The position numbers were made by a program, and so were the translations under genes. Positions 1 through 7,062 of a stretch of DNA of 12,923 bases are shown here, piece after piece (the stretch's first letter is position 1; the number at the start of each line of letters is the position of its first letter). The notes under the pieces are model-generated. The model was not told the origin of the DNA. It made no database searches and saw nothing but the letters and a program-made list of their open reading frames with translations. Source of the DNA: Marivita sp965656765 (GTDB taxonomy: Bacteria > Pseudomonadota > Alphaproteobacteria > Rhodobacterales > Rhodobacteraceae); assembly GCF_965656765.1 (NCBI RefSeq), contig NZ_CBFHLV010000077.1:1-12923 (forward strand), given 5' to 3'.

Positions 1-257
1 ATGTGACATTGCTCTTGCCGAACACCCCAGGGAACGCAGTCACCGCCGAAGTGGTCTATACCGGCCCGATCGAGGCGCCGATTGCCGAAGGACGGCAACT
101 GGCCGAGCTGATCATCAGTCCAGAAGGTCTGCCCGAACACCGCATTCCTCTTTTTGCCGCAAGCGCCGTGCCGGCCAGCGGGTTCGTATCGCGCATGATG
201 AGCGTGTCACAGGTATTGCTGGGTCGCATGCAGGCTCCTGCTGAGGAAACGATGTGA
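1..257 (+). CDS. D-alanyl-D-alanine carboxypeptidase (PBP5/6 type), C-terminal end only
   Basis: This is the 3' end of a gene that enters from the left edge with codon boundaries at position 3; it has no start in the window. About 84 residues are visible. Their pattern (LLLPNTPGNAV, then VVYTGPIEAPIAEG, then a Pro-rich strand ending IPLFAA) matches the beta-sandwich C-terminal domain of PBP5-family DD-carboxypeptidases. The final stretch around GFVSRMMSVSQVLLGRM resembles their amphipathic membrane anchor. The family trims the terminal D-Ala from peptidoglycan stem peptides in the periplasm; the catalytic domain lies outside the window. The stop codon overlaps the GTG start of tmk by four bases (GTGA), so the genes are probably co-transcribed and translationally coupled. 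Which paralogue (dacA or dacC type) it is cannot be told from this fragment. Confidence 0.8.
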   Translation, partial: VTLLLPNTPGNAVTAEVVYTGPIEAPIAEGRQLAELIISPEGLPEHRIPLFAASAVPASGFVSRMMSVSQVLLGRMQAPAEETM

Positions 258-880
258 TCCAATCTGGGCTGTTTGTCAGCTTTGAAGGCATTGACGGGTC
301 GGGCAAATCCACACAATCGCGGATGCTCGCTGACCGCGTGAAGGCAGCAGGACATGACGTTGTCCACACGCGCGAACCGGGTGGCAGCCCGGGAGCCGAA
401 GAAATCCGCGCTTTGGTGTTGCAAGGCGACCCGGACCGTTGGTCTGCAGAGACCGAGATCCTGCTCTTCACCGCTGCGCGCCGCGATCATCTGGAACGCA
501 CGATCAAACCCGCGCTTGAAGCTGGCAAGGTGGTGATTTGTGACCGCTTTGCTGACAGCACGCGCATGTATCAAGGACTGTCGCGGGGCAATCTGCGCGC
601 CAAGGTGGATGCGCTGCACGACCTGATGATCGGGATGGAACCTGACCTGACGCTACTCATCGACATGGACCCGGAAACAGGCCTCAGCCGTGCCAAAGCG
701 CGCAACACGGTTGAAGAACGCTTCGAGGATTTCGGCGCTTCGTTGCAAGAGGCGATGCGCGCTGGTTTCTTGGCTTTGGCCAAAGAATACGCCGGCCGTT
801 TTCGCGTGATCGATGGCGCGCGGGATGCGGATACCGTTGCAGAGGATGTCTGGGCTGCGGTAAGCCCGCATCTGACATGA
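254..880 (+). CDS. tmk: Thymidylate kinase (dTMP kinase)
   Basis: The 208-residue product has the usual length for dTMP kinase, which converts dTMP to dTDP with ATP in the cytoplasm on the way to dTTP. Visible motifs are the P-loop GIDGSGKST (residues 12-20), REPGG (40-44), the DRFADST substrate motif (97-103), YQGLSRG (106-112) and an Arg-containing lid (GLSRAKARN, about 143-151). The GTG start at 254 is chosen because it is preceded at proper spacing by GAGGAAA, it overlaps the upstream stop, and the protein then begins a few residues before the P-loop strand as in the family. The next gene, holB, overlaps by four bases (ATGA). The tmk-holB linkage is common in bacteria and fits a nucleotide supply and replication operon. 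Confidence 0.96.
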   Translation: MIQSGLFVSFEGIDGSGKSTQSRMLADRVKAAGHDVVHTREPGGSPGAEEIRALVLQGDPDRWSAETEILLFTAARRDHLERTIKPALEAGKVVICDRFADSTRMYQGLSRGNLRAKVDALHDLMIGMEPDLTLLIDMDPETGLSRAKARNTVEERFEDFGASLQEAMRAGFLALAKEYAGRFRVIDGARDADTVAEDVWAAVSPHLT

Positions 881-2004
881 GCGACACAACACAGCCAGAA
901 CCAGATCGCATCGACGGCGCACCGCATCCGCGCGAGACTGTCAAACTGTTTGGGCAAGACGCGGCACAAGCGGATTTCCTGCAAGCGTTCAGCTCTGACA
1001 GGTTGCATCACGGCTGGCTGATCACTGGGCCGCGCGGCGTCGGCAAGGCGACATTGGCCTGGCAAATCGCGCGCTTCCTGCTTGCGACACCCCTGGTACA
1101 AGACGACAGCCTGTTCGGTGCGCCTCCGCCCCCAACCGATCTGCATATCGACCCGGAACACCCCGTATCCCGCCGCATTATGGCAGGGTCAGAACCGGGT
1201 CTTTTTGCATTGCGCCGTCCCTATGACGAAAAAGCCAAACGTCTTAAGGCGCAAATCACCGTGGACGAAGTGCGCCGCCTCAAGGGTTTCTTTTCGCTTA
1301 GCTCTGCCGATGGCGGACGCCGTGTTGTTATCGTTGATGCCGCCGACGACATGAACGTCAGCGCTGCCAACGCGATCCTCAAACTGCTGGAAGAGCCGCC
1401 TGACCGCACCACGCTGCTGTTGGTTAGCCACCAGCCGTCGCGGCTTTTGCCGACCATCCGGTCACGATGCCGCGAATTGCGGCTCGCTCCGCTGAACACC
1501 GCTGACATGGCGCAGGCCTTGGCTGCGACGGAAATTGACCAGACGGTCGCAGACCCTGCCGCCCTTGCCGCCTTGTCTGGCGGGTCGGTCGGCGAAGCCG
1601 TGCGCCTGATGCAGCAAGACGGGCTCAAGCTTTACGCGGACATCGTCAAACTGCTGTCCACCCTGCCTGATCTCAGCCGACCGCATGCCATTGCCTTGGC
1701 CGAAAGTGCGGCAGGCCGTGGCAAGGAAGACCGGCTTGACCTGCTCTTGGGCCTCTTTGATCGGGCATTGACCCGGCTTGCCCGAAGCGGTGCCATTGGC
1801 CATCCACCAGACCCAGAAGCCGCAGCACAAGAGGCACAGACATTCCAACGCCTCTGCCCGTCGCCGGCGACCGCGCGAAAATGGGCGCAACTGGCGCAGG
1901 ACCAGGGCGAGCGTTTGCGCCACGGTCGGGCAGTAAATGTGGAGGCCGGATCGCTCTTGTTGTCCAGTTTCCTTGCCCTTCAGGATGGCTGCCCCAGGTC
2001 GTAA
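877..2004 (+). CDS. holB: DNA polymerase III delta-prime subunit (clamp loader)
   Basis: The 375-residue product is the delta-prime subunit of the clamp-loader complex, which loads the sliding clamp on DNA during replication. The AAA+ core is clear: an intact Walker-A-like GPRGVGKA (51-58), DAADDMN (154-160), the NAILKLLEEPP sensor-region motif (165-175) and the SRC arginine-finger motif (196-198). The segment after the P-loop, where some delta-prime proteins carry a four-cysteine zinc module, has no cysteines here and reads DPEHPVSRR instead. The C-terminal third is the collar domain, rich in Ala and Leu. The ATG overlaps the tmk stop (ATGA), and no strong ribosome-binding site is visible, consistent with coupled translation. 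Confidence 0.93.
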   Translation: MSDTTQPEPDRIDGAPHPRETVKLFGQDAAQADFLQAFSSDRLHHGWLITGPRGVGKATLAWQIARFLLATPLVQDDSLFGAPPPPTDLHIDPEHPVSRRIMAGSEPGLFALRRPYDEKAKRLKAQITVDEVRRLKGFFSLSSADGGRRVVIVDAADDMNVSAANAILKLLEEPPDRTTLLLVSHQPSRLLPTIRSRCRELRLAPLNTADMAQALAATEIDQTVADPAALAALSGGSVGEAVRLMQQDGLKLYADIVKLLSTLPDLSRPHAIALAESAAGRGKEDRLDLLLGLFDRALTRLARSGAIGHPPDPEAAAQEAQTFQRLCPSPATARKWAQLAQDQGERLRHGRAVNVEAGSLLLSSFLALQDGCPRS

Positions 2005-2047
2005 GCCACATCTTGACGGCCCCGCCCGCATCCCTGATACCAGCCTC

Positions 2048-2851
2048 ATGTTGACACCACCAATCACCGACAGCCATTGCCATCTGGACTTCCCGGATTT
2101 CGACGACGAACGCTCCGAGGTCATTTCCCGCGCACTTGACGCAGGGGTGCGCCGCATGGTGACGATCTGTACCCGGCTGCGTCTTGAAGCGCAGGTGCGC
2201 GCGATTGCAGAAGAGTTTGAACCGGTGTTCTACGCTGCGGGCACCCATCCGATGAGCGCCGCAGACGAGCCGTTGACGACGGTGGATGAACTGGTCGCCC
2301 TGGCGCAGCATCCGAAATTTGTGGGCATTGGCGAGACCGGACTGGATTACCACTACACCGCTGAAAGCGCCGAGGTTCAGAAGACTTCGCTCCGTATCCA
2401 TATCGAGGCGGCACAGGAAACCGGGTTGCCCCTGATCATCCACGCCCGTGCGGCGGATGACGACATGGCACAAATCCTCACAGACGGGTTCAACACCAAG
2501 CCCTATACCTGTGTCATGCATTGCTTTTCTTCGTCGGCTGAACTGGCCCGAGCGGCACTCGACCTTGGCTTTTATTTGTCTATGTCCGGCATCGCCGCGT
2601 TCCCCAAAAGCCAAGATTTGCGCGACATCTTCGCCGCAGCACCTGTCGACCGCGTGCTGGTCGAAACCGACAGCCCCTACCTCGCCCCGCCCCCGCATCG
2701 GGGCAAACGGAACGAGCCCGCCTATACCGCCCACACCGCCCGCGTCGGGGCGGATGTGTTCGGCATGGACTATGCCGATTTCGCAGCCCAAACCGAGGCG
2801 AATTTTGAACGCCTGTTTTGGAAGGTCGCACAATACAAGGCGGCCACCTGA
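2048..2851 (+). CDS. tatD: TatD-family metal-dependent hydrolase (DNase)
   Basis: The 267-residue TIM-barrel hydrolase has the full TatD metal-site set: HCH near the N-terminus (H10, H12), GIGETGLDYHY with E96, IIHAR with H132, VMHCFSS with H158 and VETDSPYLAP with D208. Family members act as cytoplasmic Mg-dependent DNases or 3'-5' exonucleases; despite the name they are not part of Tat export. I start it at the ATG at 2048 because MLTPPITDSHCHLDF matches the usual N-terminus. In-frame ATGs at 1937 and 1985 would add 37 or 21 unmatched residues and overlap the end of holB. The stop overlaps the ATG of the next gene (TGATG). It is the fourth member of the replication and cell-wall operon. The symbol is by family; it could equally be called ycfH-like. 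Confidence 0.92.
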   Translation: MLTPPITDSHCHLDFPDFDDERSEVISRALDAGVRRMVTICTRLRLEAQVRAIAEEFEPVFYAAGTHPMSAADEPLTTVDELVALAQHPKFVGIGETGLDYHYTAESAEVQKTSLRIHIEAAQETGLPLIIHARAADDDMAQILTDGFNTKPYTCVMHCFSSSAELARAALDLGFYLSMSGIAAFPKSQDLRDIFAAAPVDRVLVETDSPYLAPPPHRGKRNEPAYTAHTARVGADVFGMDYADFAAQTEANFERLFWKVAQYKAAT

Positions 2852-3654
2852 TGAACGAAACACGCTTTACCATTCTTGGTTGCGGATCGTCGGGCGGTGT
2901 GCCGCGCCTTGGTGGCATTTGGGGGGCGTGCGACCCCGACAATCCGCGAAACGTGCGGCGCCGCTGTTCGATGCTGATCGAACGCGAAACCGACGCAGGC
3001 ATCACCCGCATTCTGATCGACACCAGCCCAGACATGCGCGCACAATTGCTTAGCGCCGGTGTCGGAGAATTGGACGCGGTTGTTTACACCCACAGCCATG
3101 CCGACCACGTTCACGGGCTGGATGATCTGCGGATGATCGTCTTCAACATGAAGAAACGCCTCGCCGTCTGGGCCGATGGCGATACGCAGAACGATCTGTT
3201 CTCGCGCTTTGGCTATGCCTTTGTGCAACCGTCGGACAGCCCATACCCGCCGATCCTTGATATGAACACGATCAATGGCCCGATCGAGATCTCAGGCGCA
3301 GGTGGCACCGTCACCTTGACGCCGTTCCAAGTGAACCACGGCAGCATTGATGCGCTGGGGTTCCGCATCGGTGATCTGGCCTACCTGCCGGATGTGGCCA
3401 GTATCCCTGAAGATGTCTGGGCCGACCATCTGCAAGAACTTGATGTTTGGATACTCGACGCCCTGCGTCGCGATCCGCATCCCACCCATGCCCATCTGGC
3501 CAAATCGCTGCAGTGGATGGACCGAGCGAGGCCGCGTCAAGGTGTGCTGACCAACATGCATGTCGATCTCGATTATGCGACAGTTGAGGCCGAAACCCCC
3601 GATCACATCACACCGGCCTATGACGGCATGGTGATCACGCAGCCGCTGGGGTGA
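2851..3654 (+). CDS. PhnP-like metallo-beta-lactamase-fold hydrolase
   Basis: The 267-residue protein has an MBL fold. Visible features are the N-terminal GCGSSGGVPRLGG strand-loop (10-22), a CDPDNPRNVRRRCS segment (27-40) of the PhnP type, the metal-binding THSHADHVHGLD motif (H81, H83, D85, H86), H163 in VNHG, D181 in LPDV, and C-terminal His residues H213, H215 and H237 (TNMHVDLDY). PhnP itself is a cyclic phosphodiesterase, but these housekeeping homologues next to tatD have no firm substrate that I know of, so only hydrolase or phosphodiesterase is supported. The ATG at 2851 overlaps the tatD stop by one base, and the recognisable fold starts immediately; an upstream in-frame ATG at 2818 lies inside tatD and is unlikely. 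No phosphonate genes are nearby. Confidence 0.88.
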   Translation: MNETRFTILGCGSSGGVPRLGGIWGACDPDNPRNVRRRCSMLIERETDAGITRILIDTSPDMRAQLLSAGVGELDAVVYTHSHADHVHGLDDLRMIVFNMKKRLAVWADGDTQNDLFSRFGYAFVQPSDSPYPPILDMNTINGPIEISGAGGTVTLTPFQVNHGSIDALGFRIGDLAYLPDVASIPEDVWADHLQELDVWILDALRRDPHPTHAHLAKSLQWMDRARPRQGVLTNMHVDLDYATVEAETPDHITPAYDGMVITQPLG

Positions 3655-3702
3655 GCGTGCCCGGACGATACAGCGGGCGCATCGGGTCGGTGTACCTTTG
3701 AC

Positions 3703-4638
3703 ATGCAGGCATTGATCGACGTCATCCTCCCAGTCTTTCTGGTTGTCGGCTTTGGCTATGCAGTGGCTTGGCGCGGGTTGCTTTCTGCGTCATCCGTCGA
3801 CGGGCTGATGTCTTTCACCCAGAACGTCGCCATACCGTGCCTCTTGTTCCGCGCGATTTGGACGCTGGATATCGGCGACAGCTTCTCAATCTCGTTGCTG
3901 ATCAGTTTCTACACCGGGTCGCTGACCTGCTTTCTGGTTGGCCTGTTTGGCGCGCGATATCTGTTCAAACGAGATTGGGAAGACGCGGTTGCCATCGGTT
4001 TTTGCTGCCTCTTTGCAAACTCCGTTCTGTTGGGCCTCGCCATCACCGAACGCGCGTTCGGACCTGATGCACTCTCCGCCAACTATGCCATCATCGCGCT
4101 GCATTCGCCGTTTTGCTACGGGCTGGGCATCACCGTCATGGAATTCGTCCGTGCTCGCGCGGCGGACCAGCCGAACCGCGATGTGCCGCTGATCGTGGTC
4201 AAGGCAATGTTCCGCAATGCGTTGGTCATCGGCATCGCGCTGGGTGCGGTTTTCAACCTGCTCAATATCAGCCTGCCTGCGCCCTTTACCGACGCGCTGG
4301 ATATGATGGTGCGCACGGCCCTGCCCGCCGCTTTGTTTGCGATGGGCGGTGTGCTCTATCGCTATCGCCCCGAAGGCGACATGCGGATCATTCTGTTTGT
4401 CTGCGCGATCAGCCTGCTGCTGCACCCGTCGATCACATGGACCCTTGGCACCACCTTTGCGCTTGAAGACAGCGCATTGCGCAGCGCTGTGATCACGGCA
4501 GCAATGGCGCCCGGTGTGAATTGCTATGTGTTTGCCAATATCTATGGCCACGCCCGCCGTGTGGCCGCATCATCGGTCCTGATGGCAAGCGCCCTTTCAG
4601 TGATCACCGCGTGGCTTTGGCTGGGCACGTTGCCATAA
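3703..4638 (+). CDS. AEC-family permease (auxin efflux carrier type)
   Basis: The 311-residue inner-membrane protein has about ten hydrophobic segments. It carries the patterns of the auxin-efflux-carrier family: NVAIPCLLF (41-49), FANSVLLGLAI (104-114), PAALFAMGG (208-216) and MAPGVNCYVFANIYG (268-282). The first and second halves each hold a Pro-broken helix near an Asn-containing motif, as expected for the inverted-repeat fold. Bacterial members move organic anions such as malate or malonate, or unknown substrates, so the substrate is not predictable. It begins 48 bases after the hydrolase gene with no obvious terminator between them, so it may be read from the same transcript or from its own weak promoter. 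The ribosome-binding site is poor. Confidence 0.88.
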   Translation: MQALIDVILPVFLVVGFGYAVAWRGLLSASSVDGLMSFTQNVAIPCLLFRAIWTLDIGDSFSISLLISFYTGSLTCFLVGLFGARYLFKRDWEDAVAIGFCCLFANSVLLGLAITERAFGPDALSANYAIIALHSPFCYGLGITVMEFVRARAADQPNRDVPLIVVKAMFRNALVIGIALGAVFNLLNISLPAPFTDALDMMVRTALPAALFAMGGVLYRYRPEGDMRIILFVCAISLLLHPSITWTLGTTFALEDSALRSAVITAAMAPGVNCYVFANIYGHARRVAASSVLMASALSVITAWLWLGTLP

Positions 4639-4713
4639 GCGCCATCCACAACCTGCCCCATAAATTGGGCGAAACACCCCATCCAACACCATACCATGTG
4701 TCCCATCAGCCTT

Positions 4714-4732
4714 GTCACACGGAACATGTGAC
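4714..4732. repeat. Inverted repeat GTCACA-N7-TGTGAC upstream of the small secreted protein gene
   Basis: Six-base arms (GTCACA at 4714-4719 and TGTGAC at 4727-4732) flank a 7-base spacer. The site lies 49 bases before the ATG at 4782, in the 143-base gap after the AEC gene. It could be a regulator site or a weak hairpin. No T-run follows it, so a terminator is unlikely. A six-base match at this spacing can occur by chance. Confidence 0.3.
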
Positions 4733-4781
4733 GCCGTCTTTGCGTTACCCCCTCGAACCGACGCCAACGGAAACCGAGGAT

Positions 4782-5063
4782 ATGCAACACGTTATCGCCA
4801 CCTTGATCGCACTCACACTTCCAGTCAGCGTAAGCGCGGCATCGTTGTCAGATGTGATCGCCGACTACGTCACAACGTTCGATGCCTCGACCCTGAACGC
4901 AGACGAGCAGGCGCGTATCGTCGGTATCCACAACCGGGCTAATCTTGCCCACGGTATGAAGGTGCTGCTGGTACATGATGTTCTTCTGAAGGCAGAAGCT
5001 CTGGAACATGAAAACATCCACTCAACAAAGCCTGAACCGGTCCAAATGTCGGCTGCCGACTAG
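4782..5063 (+). CDS. Small predicted secreted/periplasmic protein, function unknown
   Basis: I do not recognise this 93-residue protein. It starts with a Sec-type signal peptide: a short N-terminus, the hydrophobic core VIATLIALTLPVSVS and a likely cleavage site after VSA (residue 19). The mature part of about 74 residues (SLSDVIADYVTTFDASTLNADE and onward) is mostly helical in character, has no cysteine and contains a Leu/Val-rich stretch around KVLLVHDVLLKAEAL. A GAGGA lies unusually close to the ATG (one base between), so initiation may be weak. The codons favour G/C in third position like the neighbours, which supports a real gene. The frame is open further upstream into the AEC gene, but only this start gives a signal peptide. 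It stands alone between the AEC gene and the gntR unit. Confidence 0.6.
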   Translation: MQHVIATLIALTLPVSVSAASLSDVIADYVTTFDASTLNADEQARIVGIHNRANLAHGMKVLLVHDVLLKAEALEHENIHSTKPEPVQMSAAD

Positions 5064-5163
5064 TCTTGCGAAAACCGGTCCAGAATTTGCGCCTGGCGGC
5101 CGCGATTTTTGTGTATCGAACAGGCCTACCGTTTGACGGCCCATTTTGTATGAGCTAATCACA

Positions 5164-5183
5164 TTGTATCCGAATGGATACAA
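5164..5183. promoter_or_regulatory. Perfect 8+8 bp inverted repeat, likely GntR-family operator
   Basis: TTGTATCCGAATGGATACAA consists of TTGTATCC (5164-5171), a 4-base spacer and its exact reverse complement GGATACAA (5176-5183). It ends six bases before the ATG of the FCD-type GntR gene. Operators of this family are short palindromes with GTAT/ATAC-like outer bases placed over the regulator's own promoter or leader, so this is the likely autoregulatory site. A possible -35 (TTGACG, 5133-5138) lies upstream, with a poor -10 candidate (TAATCA, 5156-5161) 17 bases on. In that arrangement the palindrome would cover the transcription start. A partial copy of the half-site, GTATCGAA, occurs at 5113-5120. 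The regulator match and the promoter are inferred; the palindrome is directly visible. Confidence 0.72.
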
Positions 5184-5189
5184 GAATAG

Positions 5190-5834
5190 ATGTCAGAAAT
5201 CCCTATCCTCTCCAGCGGCGAAACCGCCTATGCCAGCCTGATCCAAACCCTGCGTAGCGGAGAGTTTTCGCCCGGTGACCGGCTCCGCGAAGAAGACGTT
5301 GCACAACGCCTGAATCTATCGCGGACACCTATCCGAGAGGCGCTGCGCCGATTGGAAATAAACGGCATCGTCGAACATCGCCCCCGCATTGGTGCGGTGA
5401 TCCGCAAACTGTCACAGACTGAGATTGTAGAGCTTTACGAGATGCGGATTGTGTTGGAATGCACCGCAGCCCGAATGGCAGCCCAGCACGGCTCAGAGGC
5501 AGAGTTTGACGCGCTCGAGCATATGAACGCGCGGATCAAAGCTGCCCAAGACGCACCTACCCAAGGGGCGGCCATAAATCAGGATTTTCACGAGGCGCTT
5601 TACCGCGCGGCGCGCAATCAGTTCCTTGTCGCCTCAGCCGAACCTGTCAACAACGGGCTGATCCTGCTTGGGCAAACGACTTACTTGGATCCAGACCGCA
5701 TTGGCGTTGTCGTGTCCCAACATGCCGACATGATCACCGGTCTGCGCCAGCGCGATGGCGACATGGCAGCCCACGCCGCCGAAGCGCACGTGCAAACCTC
5801 ACTGCGTTACCGGCTCAAGGCACTGACCCCATGA
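5190..5834 (+). CDS. GntR-family transcriptional regulator, FCD subgroup
   Basis: The 214-residue protein has an N-terminal winged helix-turn-helix with the signature LREEDVAQRLNLSRTPIREALRRLE (about 32-56) followed by a wing (GIVEHRPRIGAVI). The C-terminal all-helical FCD domain has likely metal or ligand residues D132 and H134 (NQDFHEAL), H178 (QHADMI) and H195/H200. FCD regulators usually bind a small organic acid and release DNA. The neighbouring membrane protein gene overlaps its stop by four bases (ATGA), so the regulator probably controls itself and that gene through the palindrome just upstream. The effector cannot be read from the sequence. The start is supported by alignment of the wHTH; the ribosome-binding site is weak (AAGAATAG). 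Confidence 0.92.
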   Translation: MSEIPILSSGETAYASLIQTLRSGEFSPGDRLREEDVAQRLNLSRTPIREALRRLEINGIVEHRPRIGAVIRKLSQTEIVELYEMRIVLECTAARMAAQHGSEAEFDALEHMNARIKAAQDAPTQGAAINQDFHEALYRAARNQFLVASAEPVNNGLILLGQTTYLDPDRIGVVVSQHADMITGLRQRDGDMAAHAAEAHVQTSLRYRLKALTP

Positions 5835-6859
5835 GGCCTGTGGCACAGGCCTTTATCGTGGCAGGGCTTGGGGTGGCGGCCTTTCACTGGTTCCACATGC
5901 CACTGCCGTGGCTTCTAGGCCCGATCTTTGCTTGCCTTGCTGCGGCACTGGCGGGTGTTGCTATGGGCGGCATCAAACCACTGAACGACACGATGCGCAC
6001 CATTCTGGGTGTTGCGGTCGGGGCCACCCTGACTCCTGCGGTCCTCGCGACCTTTCCTGCTATGTGGCCGACCTTGGCGCTGGTGCCGGTCATGGTGCTG
6101 TGCATCGGTCTGATTGGTGTGCCGTATTTCCAGCGCCTGTGCGGCTATGATTTCGCGACCGCCTACTACGCCTCTATGCCCGGCGGATTGCAGGACATGA
6201 TCGTGTTTGGCGAAGAGGCGGGCGCAAACGTACGCGCACTTAGCCTTATTCATGTGACGCGGGTGATGATCATCGTTGTCGCGCTGCCGTTCTTGTTGAT
6301 CTGGATATGGGACGCTGATCTTTCAAACCCGCCCGGCGCACCGGCAAGCAGTATACCTCTGCACGAACTGGCACTGATGGTCGTTTGCGCGATTGTCGGC
6401 TGGCGCGTGGCGGAACGGGTTGGCCTGTTCGGCGCATCGATCCTTGGACCGCTGATTGCAACCGCGGCGTTGACCCTCGCCGATGGTCTGCATAACCGCC
6501 CCCCAGCCGAGGCCATCTGGGCAGCACAGTTCTTCATCGGAATGACAATCGGCACGAAATACGCTGGAATCACTTTGACCGAAGTGCGTAAGGATCTGAC
6601 TGCAGGTCTTGGATTCTGCCTGATCCTGATCATACTATCCCTGATGTTTGTCGAGGCGATTTATGGTCTGGGCCTGGCACCCGGAATGGAAACGTTATTG
6701 GCTTTTGCCCCGGGCGGCCAAGCTGAACTGACAGTGCTTGCCTTGATCATCGGTGGCGACATTGCGTTTGTTGTCGCGCATCATGTTCTGCGAATTTTCG
6801 TCGTCATCATGGGCGCGCCTCTGGCGGCGCGCGTGTTCAAGTCACGACTTGCAAAGTAG
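5831..6859 (+). CDS. AbrB-family integral membrane protein (putative transporter, COG3180 type)
   Basis: The 342-residue protein is very hydrophobic, with about ten membrane segments. Two similar halves are visible. LPWLLGPIFA (25-34), ILGVAVGATLTP (58-69) and MPGGLQDM followed by HVTRVMIIV (116-149) are echoed by FGASILGPLIA (200-210), FIGMTIGTKYAG (235-246) and APGGQAEL followed by HHVLRIFVV (293-325). This duplicated GG-Q-D/E motif is typical of the membrane AbrB family, often labelled ammonia monooxygenase or transcriptional regulator in databases, although it looks like a permease. Substrate and direction of transport are unknown. It overlaps the GntR gene (ATGA) and is most likely its regulated target, which suggests uptake or export of the metabolite that the regulator senses. 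Confidence 0.87.
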   Translation: MRPVAQAFIVAGLGVAAFHWFHMPLPWLLGPIFACLAAALAGVAMGGIKPLNDTMRTILGVAVGATLTPAVLATFPAMWPTLALVPVMVLCIGLIGVPYFQRLCGYDFATAYYASMPGGLQDMIVFGEEAGANVRALSLIHVTRVMIIVVALPFLLIWIWDADLSNPPGAPASSIPLHELALMVVCAIVGWRVAERVGLFGASILGPLIATAALTLADGLHNRPPAEAIWAAQFFIGMTIGTKYAGITLTEVRKDLTAGLGFCLILIILSLMFVEAIYGLGLAPGMETLLAFAPGGQAELTVLALIIGGDIAFVVAHHVLRIFVVIMGAPLAARVFKSRLAK

Positions 6860-6886
6860 CAAACTTAGGTTTGCAAACTTGCAAAC
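6859..6886. repeat. GCAAAC repeat cluster / short hairpin after the AbrB gene
   Basis: GCAAACTT occurs at 6859-6866 and 6873-6880, and GCAAAC again at 6881-6886. The first copy also pairs with GTTTGC (6869-6874) as a 6-bp stem with a 4-base loop. A related CTTGCAAAG precedes it inside the last codons of the AbrB gene. The stem is A/T-rich and lacks a T-run, so it is at best a weak convergent terminator between the plus-strand AbrB gene and the minus-strand tRNA. Confidence 0.4.
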
Positions 6887-6910
6887 ACCCCCACAGTGAA
6901 TTGTGAAAAT

Positions 6911-6996
6911 TGGTGCGGTCGGAGAGACTCGAACTCTCACGGGTGTTACCCCACAGCGACCTCAACGCTGCGCGTCTACCATTCCGCCACGACCGC
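6911..6996 (-). tRNA. tRNA-Leu (anticodon GAG)
   Basis: On the minus strand the sequence folds as a class II tRNA of 86 bases including an encoded CCA end. The 7-bp acceptor stem pairs GCGGTCG with CGACCGC. The D-loop region reads GGCGGAATGGTAGACGC, as in tRNA-Leu. The anticodon stem CAGCG/CGCTG encloses loop TTGAGGT with anticodon GAG. A long variable arm (GGGTAACACCC) follows, and the T arm is GAGAG-TTCGAGT-CTCTC. The anticodon reads CUC and CUU leucine codons. It lies 66 bases downstream of the DUF2306 gene on the same strand and runs convergent to the AbrB gene. Confidence 0.97.
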
Positions 6997-7062
6997 ACTG
7001 TCTTGACTTGGTAGGCGGCTCATTAGCGAAGGTCGCAATCGGGGGCAAGCGCAAATTTCGCA

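Noticed and set aside
1937..2047. Longer N-terminus of TatD from ATG 1937 or 1985
   Set aside because: The extra residues do not match the family and overlap the end of holB; the conserved domain begins right after 2048.
1673..2863. A 396-codon minus-strand frame opposite holB and tatD
   Set aside because: It spans two well-supported plus-strand genes, has low-complexity composition and no recognisable motif.
5035..5082. 10-base direct repeat AACCGGTCCA at 5035-5044 and 5073-5082
   Set aside because: There are only two copies, short and partly inside the small gene. No link to a promoter or mobile element is visible.
5095..5110. GC-rich block with GCGGCCGC followed by ATTTTT as a terminator after the small protein gene
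   Set aside because: The palindrome is self-complementary without a usable loop, and I could not draw a stable stem directly before the T-run.
6911..6996. tRNA as an integration site for a mobile island
   Set aside because: Both flanks are ordinary chromosomal genes; no integrase, no duplicated tRNA end and no composition change were seen.
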